NCBI GenBank assembly: GCA_905233585.1
Contig: CAJOFD010000001.1
Span: 44,117 to 108,116 of the forward strand
DNA length: 64,000 nucleotides
Direction: 5' to 3'
From: an uncultured Bacteroidales bacterium
GTDB taxonomy: Bacteria; Bacteroidota; Bacteroidia; Bacteroidales; WCHB1-69
The position numbers and the translations under genes are program-made. This document shows, piece by piece, positions 1 through 6,283 of the stretch. Positions within the stretch are counted from its first letter, which is position 1. Every line of letters starts with the position of its first letter. Below the pieces are notes generated by a model. That model was not told the origin of the DNA, ran no database searches, and saw only the letters and a list, made by a program, of their open reading frames with translations.

Positions 1-1
1 T

Positions 2-466
2 AATATCGGTAATTGGACAGAATCCATAGATGATATTTCCGCTAATACTGATATTGATTTTGAATTTCCGACTTCGTTCTCTGTTCCAAATGTTGCCAAT
101 TACACAGTAACTGTTTATTTAGTAGGCAATTCAGACGTGAATAATAGTAACGATACGGTAAGCGTAACAAAATGTACGAATTTGGGCATTGAAACAGCAA
201 ACATAAGCGGCATTTCGATGAATCAAAATATACCGAATCCAGCCAACGAAAAAACAAGTGTGGACTACACCGTTCCAGCAGACGGCAAAGTAATGTTTAA
301 CATTATGACGGTAACAGGGCAAATACTCTACACAGAAGAAGTAAGCGCGATGGCAGGAGAAAATCAAGTTGAGTTTAATACTGCAAATATGGCTTCGGGC
401 ATATATTTCTATACAATGACATATCAAGGTCAGCGAATAGTTAAGAAAATGACCATAGAAAAATAA
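2..466 (+). CDS. C-terminal part of a secreted protein with type IX secretion (Por) sorting domain; 5' end outside window
   Basis: Frame 2 is open from the window start to TAA at 464-466; C-terminus NIPNPANEKTSVDYTVPADGKVMFNIMTVTGQILYTEEV...GIYFYTMTYQGQRIVKKMTIEK is a typical T9SS type A CTD. Confidence 0.85.
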   Translation, partial: NIGNWTESIDDISANTDIDFEFPTSFSVPNVANYTVTVYLVGNSDVNNSNDTVSVTKCTNLGIETANISGISMNQNIPNPANEKTSVDYTVPADGKVMFNIMTVTGQILYTEEVSAMAGENQVEFNTANMASGIYFYTMTYQGQRIVKKMTIEK

Positions 467-485
467 AAATATTTTTTCATTTTTT

Positions 486-518
486 AGTACCACTCTAAGT
501 AGAGTGGTACTTTTTTTT
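486..518 (+). terminator. Rho-independent terminator
   Basis: Perfect stem AGTACCACTCT (486-496) / AGAGTGGTACT (501-511), AAGT loop, T-run. Confidence 0.85.
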
Positions 519-566
519 ACAAGAAATTAGAGATAAACTTCTGTTAAAGTGTAGAAAAATATGTCT

Positions 567-1025
567 TCAAATTTTTGGTTTATTGATAATTTCAGATAGA
601 TTGTTGCAACCATCAAAGGCGTGGACACAAATTTCCTCTAATGAATCATTGCATACTACTTTTTTCAAATTTTTACAATCTTTGAAAGCGTAGGGGGGAA
701 TAAATTTTACATTTTCAGGGAGAATAATTTCTTCAATACCACATCGAACGAATGTGTATTGCCATAGGTTCTCAAGTTTTGCAGGTAGTTGAATGTGACG
801 GAGATTTGTACAACCGTCAAATAAAAAACCACCCATAAAACAGATGTCATTAGGTAAAATAACGGAGGTGATTTCTTGATGACCACTGAAAAGACCATCA
901 AATAACATTGTTACGGACTTTCCCCATTGTATGTCAGGTACTTTTATTTCAGGTTCATTACCAGTATATTGTAATGCGCCATACGTATCTGTTTCTGGAA
1001 TATATTTAAAATAAAACTCTTGCAT
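567..1025 (-). CDS. Small leucine-rich repeat (BspA-like) protein
   Basis: Repeats of the type LPxxxxFIPPYAFKDCKNLKKVV...LEEICVHAFDGCNNL. Confidence 0.75.
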   Translation of the reverse strand: MQEFYFKYIPETDTYGALQYTGNEPEIKVPDIQWGKSVTMLFDGLFSGHQEITSVILPNDICFMGGFLFDGCTNLRHIQLPAKLENLWQYTFVRCGIEEIILPENVKFIPPYAFKDCKNLKKVVCNDSLEEICVHAFDGCNNLSEIINKPKI

Positions 1026-1036
1026 ATATTGTGAAA

Positions 1037-1507
1037 TTATATTTGATACATACCAAATTTTTCTCCGACAAAACCACCTTTCATTGTTTGTTTTTCTAAA
1101 TCGAAATGTAGCATCATGGGTGGCGTTGGATTAAGGTTATAGTAGTCCATTTCTTTAATTTTTAGATAGAAATAGGTGAGTTTTTGATAGTTGGTATATA
1201 AACGAGACAATACTTCGTTGTTTTTGTATATCCATTGTTGAATATCATCGGGAACTTCAAAGTTTACAACTCCCATGCAACGGACGGAAATTTTGTCTGC
1301 ATTAGCCAAAATTTCAATATTTGGATTGTTTTTCAATTCTTTGTAAACGTTCTTTTGGGGGGAAGTCGCAAAATACAAAGTCGTTTTTGCTTGTTTCATT
1401 ATCTGAAAAACGCGAATTTTAGGAAAGTTATCCTCGCATGTGGCGAAAGCAACCTCATAATGCTCCCGAAGGAAATTTAACGCTTGCTGTAACATTTTTA
1501 CTTGCAT
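1037..1507 (-). CDS. Pyridoxamine 5'-phosphate oxidase family (FMN-binding) protein
   Basis: 156 aa; pattern AFATCEDNFPKIRVFQIMKQAKTTLYFATSPQKNVYKELKNNPNIEI. Confidence 0.7.
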   Translation of the reverse strand: MQVKMLQQALNFLREHYEVAFATCEDNFPKIRVFQIMKQAKTTLYFATSPQKNVYKELKNNPNIEILANADKISVRCMGVVNFEVPDDIQQWIYKNNEVLSRLYTNYQKLTYFYLKIKEMDYYNLNPTPPMMLHFDLEKQTMKGGFVGEKFGMYQI

Positions 1508-1584
1508 TTAATGATTTGATGTTGCAAAATTACTAAAAACCCCGAACATTTGCATTGTTCGGGACTATGAAGATAACGATTATC

Positions 1585-2367
1585 TTAGAAGTTGAACTTG
1601 CCGTTCTGGTGTTTCCACTCACTTTCGGGGGCGATGGTCTCCATCACGTCCCAATGTTCGGCGATTTTGCCGTTCTCGACGCGGAAGAGGTCGTAGTAGC
1701 TGGTGGGCTGGTCGGCGAACTTTCCCTCACTTACGGCCAGCACGAAATTTCCGCAACCAAGAATCTTGTGGATAGTGAAGTACTCCATCTTGACGCCCTG
1801 CTCGGCCATGGCGGCGAGGGCGGCACCGAGACCGTCAAGCCCGTCGGCGATAGCGGTGTTGTGCTGGATGTAGGTGTTGCCGTCGAAGTAGCTGGTCAGG
1901 TTTTCGGGGTGCTGTCCCATCAGCACATCCTGCACGAAGTTGCGCACAAGCGTCTTGTTGGCCTCGGTTTTATCAAGGTCTTTCATCTCGGTGGTGCCAT
2001 CGAACGGAGTGCGTCCGCTGGGATTCTTCTCGCCTTTGTAGGCCATCAGGTTGTCCCAATGCTCCACTATTTTGCCGTCCTCGAAGCGGAAGATGTCGAA
2101 GCCGGCCTTGGGGCCGTAAAAATTATAGTCAGTCTGGCAGACCACGAAGTCGCCGTCCTCGAAGGCACGGACGGTATTCACTTTGGCTTTCTCGGGGAAG
2201 TCGGCCAACCCTGCGAGGGCGGCGCCGAAACCGTCCAAACCATCGGCCACGGTGAGGTTGTGCTGTTTGTAATTTCCGGCATTGACGTAGGCAATGGATT
2301 CGTTGTCGCCGGTTTCGATTGCTTTCAGAAGGGCCACGGCCTTCTCTTTGTTTGATAATGTAGTCAT
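1585..2367 (-). CDS. Tandem NTF2-like/SnoaL-like domain protein
   Basis: Two internally similar halves (YKQHNLTVADGLDGFGAALAGL... and YIQHNTAIADGLDGLGAALAAM...), each ending GKIxEHWD. Confidence 0.8.
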   Translation of the reverse strand: MTTLSNKEKAVALLKAIETGDNESIAYVNAGNYKQHNLTVADGLDGFGAALAGLADFPEKAKVNTVRAFEDGDFVVCQTDYNFYGPKAGFDIFRFEDGKIVEHWDNLMAYKGEKNPSGRTPFDGTTEMKDLDKTEANKTLVRNFVQDVLMGQHPENLTSYFDGNTYIQHNTAIADGLDGLGAALAAMAEQGVKMEYFTIHKILGCGNFVLAVSEGKFADQPTSYYDLFRVENGKIAEHWDVMETIAPESEWKHQNGKFNF

Positions 2368-2476
2368 TTAATTACTTGATTTTAAAAGATTTAACAATAA
2401 CTATCGTCTTTATTTTTGACGATGCAAAATTACAACCGTTATTGCGGCTGACCAAGTAATTAACAGGCAGAAAATG

Positions 2477-3334
2477 TCACTTTTCGGGACAATTGCGGAA
2501 TTGGAGCGGTGTCTGTCCGACATACTTTGCGAAAGCCCTTGAAAAATAGGAAGGTGTGTCGAAACCCAGACGTTCAGAAATGTCGGCTACGGGCAAAGAG
2601 GTGTATCGTAACAGTCGGCAAGCCTCTTCCATGCGGCGGCACTGGATATAGCCCTTGGTGGATTGCCCCAAAGCTTGGCGCACAATGCGGTTGAGGTAGT
2701 TGGCGGTCACACAAAGCTTGTCGGCATAGAACTCCACTCCTGTTTCTGTCATGAAATTCTCGTTTACCAATTTACGGAAACGCGTCAAGCGGGTCTCGCT
2801 GCTCGCCCGTTGCCGAGCCTCCACAGGTGCCGCCTTTTGCAACAATATCAACGTTTCATAGAGCATTGCACGAAGCAAATGACGGTCGCGGGCATGAGAA
2901 ATCTCCAGTTGTATTTCCACAAAAAGACCTATTATCCTATTATACAATGTCTCGTCAAGCTTCACGTAGGGCGACTTTCTTTGATGTGAGAAGTAGGAAA
3001 GGCCGTCAAGGAAATGCGGGTCGTTGAAAAATGAGAGCACAAAGTCTCGCTCGAATATCAGTTCCAACGAAGTCAGCCCACGGTCGTTTGCGACGGTGCA
3101 GACATCGCCCGGCCGGGCAAAAGCCACCAGCCCCTTCGTGGCGGTGCAGGGTATTCCGTCCACCTCCACGTCGCCCTCGCCGCCTGTAGTGAGCATCACG
3201 CCGTAGAACGACTGCCGGAGAGCATTGGCAAAATTCTTGCTGGCACGAATTGTATCGAGTGTCACCACGTCGATAAGCAGTTCGTCACCGTACTTGTCCT
3301 TGTGAAATTTTATGACCGGAATGTTCGTTGCCAT
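2477..3334 (-). CDS. AraC family transcriptional regulator
   Basis: C-terminal double HTH: FYADKLCVTANYLNRIVRQALGQSTKGYIQCRRMEEACRLLRYTSLPVADISERLGFDTPSYFSRAFAKYVGQTPLQFR. Confidence 0.9.
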   Translation of the reverse strand: MATNIPVIKFHKDKYGDELLIDVVTLDTIRASKNFANALRQSFYGVMLTTGGEGDVEVDGIPCTATKGLVAFARPGDVCTVANDRGLTSLELIFERDFVLSFFNDPHFLDGLSYFSHQRKSPYVKLDETLYNRIIGLFVEIQLEISHARDRHLLRAMLYETLILLQKAAPVEARQRASSETRLTRFRKLVNENFMTETGVEFYADKLCVTANYLNRIVRQALGQSTKGYIQCRRMEEACRLLRYTSLPVADISERLGFDTPSYFSRAFAKYVGQTPLQFRNCPEK

Positions 3335-3553
3335 AACATATCAATAATCGGAGCACAAAATTACAAAAAAAATCCGCAACCGAACTATCGCCCGAGTTGC
3401 GGATCACGGCTACCGCACGAAAAAAAATCCCCATTGACCCTGTCCTTTTCACTGCATCCTGCTAGTTTTTAGCTGCAATTTTCATTGTTTTTTTTAATAA
3501 ACATCTGACAGACAAAAAGTTATCAATAATTTTCGTAAGTTATTAACAATCAG

Positions 3554-3803
3554 AAAGTTAAATTATTTTTGTATCTTATTCTTTTGTGTGGAAAAGGGAT
3601 AATGATACATATAATTTTTAATTTCGTTAAAAAAAATGACAAATTGAAATATAAACGCTTATGGTGTACAAGAAATGAACAAACAAGAAATGATTCAAAC
3701 CGAAGGAGGATTTATTCGAATTGTTAGCAAAATCACTATTGATCAATATATGAATTTTATGAACAATAAACCTATTGGCAGATTAATATATGTTCTGCTT
3801 TAA
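3554..3803 (+). pseudogene. Decayed double-glycine-leader peptide precursor, paralogue of 4507-4779, with a diverged core
   Basis: 3554-3716 is a near-identical direct repeat of 4426-4587. ATG at 3636 is followed by TGA at 3645-3647, where the intact copy has TTA. Ignoring it the frame reads MTN*NINAYGVQEMNKQEMIQTEGGFIRIVSKITIDQYMNFMNNKPIGRLIYVLL. Confidence 0.8.
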
Positions 3804-3837
3804 TTCCGCCAATAGGTTACACATAAATGTTATACAG

Positions 3838-3939
3838 AGTAAAAATATCATTGGTATGGATTTTTTCCATCGTTTTGTCCATTTGTTTTGGGATACTAAA
3901 AACAAGAAAGTGTATTTGTGGAATGATGAAGAATAAATG
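3838..3939 (+). pseudogene. 3' remnant of an aspartyl-protease-like gene followed by the ATG of a deleted exporter gene
   Basis: Near-identical to 6185-6286; encodes KNIIGMDFFHRFVHLFWDTKNKKVYLWNDEE* followed by ATGAAAAAAGG, compared with KNIIGMDFFRRFDHLFWDSKNKKVYLWNDEK* + ATGAAAAAAGA. Confidence 0.85.
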
Positions 3940-4148
3940 AAAAAAGGTATAATTAGCTATTTTTTGTAGATGATAAGATGTAATTGTATGTAAAGTGTTA
4001 ATTTTTATGCAAAATTACAATATTTTTTGTGGGATAAAGGTTGATTTTTGTAGTTTTTCTTATCTTAAAAATACTCGTAAACACCTGAAATTCAGTAAAA
4101 AAAAAAAAAAAAAAAGTAAAAAATGAATTTAATTTATTTATTTTTTTA

Positions 4149-4157
4149 TATCTTTGC
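4149..4157 (+). promoter_or_regulatory. Bacteroidota -7 promoter motif TATCTTTGC upstream of the structured region
   Basis: Exact TAnnTTTGC match; no clear -33 TTG element seen. Confidence 0.5.
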
Positions 4158-4223
4158 AACGCAAAAATTTTAATAAAAATAAGACCTATATGATTATTTT
4201 AATTGGAAAAAATAAATTTATTT

Positions 4224-4427
4224 CTTTGCTCCATCTATAATGTGCCTTGGTCGGTAGATGGAGCAAAAGTAAAAAAATGTGCCTTGCAGGAGAACGTTTC
4301 TTCGCACCTTTTCATAAAGAAGCAACGTTTCTCCTTCCACAGACACATTAGACTATCGTTTTCTTGTATGCGATAGCACAAGAACCGAAAGCAAAGGTAG
4401 CACTTTTTTTCTTTCGGAGCAAGAAAA
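4224..4427 (+). other. Candidate structured RNA or inverted-repeat-rich element between the decayed and intact peptide cassettes
   Basis: TTTGCTCCATCTA (4225-4237)/TAGATGGAGCAAA (4255-4267); imperfect long stem with AATGTG (4276-4281)/CACATT (4344-4349); CTATCG/CGATAG (4353-4358/4371-4376) competing with TTCTTGT/ACAAGAA (4361-4367/4378-4384); CCGAAAG/CTTTCGG (4385-4391/4411-4417). Confidence 0.5.
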
Positions 4428-4506
4428 AGTTAATTTATTTTTGTATCTTATTCTTTTGTGTGGAAAAGGGATAATGATACATATAATTTTTAATTTCGTT
4501 AAAAAA

Positions 4507-4779
4507 ATGACAAATTTAGATATTAACGCCTATGGTGTACAAGAATTAAATAAACAAGAAATGATTCAAACCGAAGGAGGTTTTATTCCATTAGTTATTG
4601 CTGCAGTTGTAGCCGCAACAGTGTTAACGGCTTGTACCGTTGATGTTACTATAAATAATAATAATGGTGGAACCAATAACAATACTACTAATAGCAATAA
4701 TCCAAATAGTAATGGTGTTGGAACAGGAAATGGTACTAATAGTGGTAATGGAAATGGTAGCAATAATCAAAAAAACTAA
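4507..4779 (+). CDS. Double-glycine-leader secreted peptide (bacteriocin-like) precursor
   Basis: 90 aa: MTNLDINAYGVQELNKQEMIQTEGG | FIPLVIAAVVAATVLTACTVDVTINNNNGG...; the following operon encodes a C39-ABC exporter and HlyD protein. Confidence 0.75.
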   Translation: MTNLDINAYGVQELNKQEMIQTEGGFIPLVIAAVVAATVLTACTVDVTINNNNGGTNNNTTNSNNPNSNGVGTGNGTNSGNGNGSNNQKN

Positions 4780-4785
4780 TTGTTT

Positions 4786-4824
4786 AAAATTAGGATAACG
4801 GCAAAACTCCGTTATCCTAATTTT
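4786..4824 (+). terminator. Strong hairpin (partial terminator or mRNA-stabilising) between precursor gene and processing genes
   Basis: 16-bp perfect stem AAAATTAGGATAACGG (4786-4801)/CCGTTATCCTAATTTT (4809-4824), 7-nt loop. Confidence 0.7.
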
Positions 4825-4836
4825 AACTAAAAAAAT

Positions 4837-5394
4837 ATGGAAGAATTAATTTCTCAAAAAGAGGGTTATCGAATAGATAAATATACAATAAGTTTTTTAT
4901 GGGCAAATCTTTTTGCTCTCATTTTAATGGTATTTTCTGCTGTATTATTCATTGTTCCATACCTATTACTATGGGGAAGTATTAGTTTTACGATTAATTG
5001 GATATGGTATGTTTTTTTATTAATAGGTCTGATTTTACACGAATTCATTCATGCTATAACCTTTGCTATATTGATTAAAGATTTTAAGTTTAAACATATA
5101 CATTTAGGGTTTAAATGGAAATATTTAACTCCTTATTGTCATTGTAATACTCCTTTAAAAAAGCAGGATTATATCATTGGCGGTTTGATGCCATTAATAT
5201 TATTCGGAATTATCCCCTCATTATTAGGAATATGTTTTCATCAATTTGAATGGGTTATTTGGGGTATTGTTTTTTCTGCCATAGCAGCAGGGGATATTTG
5301 GGTTGTTTGGGAAACACGTTATTTGTCAAAAGATACTTACATATTGGATAATCCCAATGAAATAGGTTTTTTTGTGTATGAAAAAATGGTTTAA
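4837..5394 (+). CDS. DUF3267-like putative integral-membrane zincin metalloprotease
   Basis: Multi-TM protein with LHEFIHAITFAILIK (HExxH) and a later conserved-looking Asp (AAGDIW). Confidence 0.7.
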   Translation: MEELISQKEGYRIDKYTISFLWANLFALILMVFSAVLFIVPYLLLWGSISFTINWIWYVFLLIGLILHEFIHAITFAILIKDFKFKHIHLGFKWKYLTPYCHCNTPLKKQDYIIGGLMPLILFGIIPSLLGICFHQFEWVIWGIVFSAIAAGDIWVVWETRYLSKDTYILDNPNEIGFFVYEKMV

Positions 5395-6283
5395 ATACTT
5401 ATTAATAAGCATGTTATGCATTTATGTTGTAATATTGCTATGGGGAACATTGGCTTATTGCAAACGCAATATACTGCAAAAATATGTGTATAACAATGGA
5501 AATGGAACATTGGTGCATATTTCTTATGGCAATTATGGTTTCCAAGTCAATGATGGTTATATTATATTCCATAAGAGTGGTTTTATTATGGATTCGGGTT
5601 GTTCTAGTTCATATATAGTCCCTGACACGCTTCTGCATCTTCCAAATTTTAATGTCCAAGCAAGTATTTGTATAACAGATGTCAATAATGAAATAAAAGA
5701 ATATCCACTCTATTTTGTCCCGACAATAAAGATAGATGATTCTTTAATTGTAAGAAATGTTGTTGCATATCCTTTTGAGTGGACTTCTAATAAGACAAGT
5801 GCAATTGGAATGGATATTATATCTACTGCCAATTGGCATTTTAACTTCAATAATAATACGGTAAATATTACACCTGTCTCCGAAACAGCAATTATTCCAC
5901 AAAAACATATCACTTTTTCATATACAAAAACCAAAGATCCTTTAACTAATTTGGTTATAGGCAACAATGTATATGACAATGTTTTGTTGGATATGGGAAT
6001 GGTTGATTGGGACATGTGTTTAACGGATTCTGATTTGTCGTTGCTGTTTCAAAATTATATACCAATTGATTCTTCAGAAACAACAAGTTACGGTCATAAT
6101 AGTTCTTATACTACTACTAAATATTATTTTGATTCTGTCAGTATAGACGCAGAAATATATCGAGATATTTGTATTAGAAAAGGAAGTAAAAATATCATTG
6201 GTATGGATTTTTTCCGTCGTTTTGACCATTTGTTTTGGGATAGTAAAAACAAGAAAGTGTACTTGTGGAATGACGAAAAATAA
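5378..6283 (+). CDS. Membrane-anchored aspartyl-protease-like (retropepsin-fold) protein
   Basis: N-terminal TM; lobe 1 FIMDSGCSSSYI + SAIGMDII; lobe 2 VLLDMGMVDWDM + NIIGMDFF; ATG at 5378 overlaps the end of the previous gene. Confidence 0.75.
   Translation: MKKWFKYLLISMLCIYVVILLWGTLAYCKRNILQKYVYNNGNGTLVHISYGNYGFQVNDGYIIFHKSGFIMDSGCSSSYIVPDTLLHLPNFNVQASICITDVNNEIKEYPLYFVPTIKIDDSLIVRNVVAYPFEWTSNKTSAIGMDIISTANWHFNFNNNTVNITPVSETAIIPQKHITFSYTKTKDPLTNLVIGNNVYDNVLLDMGMVDWDMCLTDSDLSLLFQNYIPIDSSETTSYGHNSSYTTTKYYFDSVSIDAEIYRDICIRKGSKNIIGMDFFRRFDHLFWDSKNKKVYLWNDEK

Noticed and set aside
131-493. 120-aa minus-strand ORF opposite the T9SS CTD
   Set aside because: Antisense shadow; Cys/Tyr/His-rich non-protein-like composition, and the plus strand is a clear sorting domain.
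1555-2355. 266-aa plus-strand ORF antisense to the NTF2-like gene
   Set aside because: GC-rich shadow ORF; translation has no recognisable family, whereas the minus strand encodes a clear duplicated NTF2-like protein.
3645-3647. TGA in the decayed leader as a recoded sense codon
   Set aside because: TGA is used as a normal stop in this window (e.g. exporter gene end at 8456-8458); the intact paralogue has TTA at this position, so a nonsense mutation is simpler.
4566-4763. 65-aa minus-strand Pro/Leu-rich ORF opposite the GG-peptide
   Set aside because: Arises from the complement of the Asn/Gly low-complexity tail; no RBS or family support.
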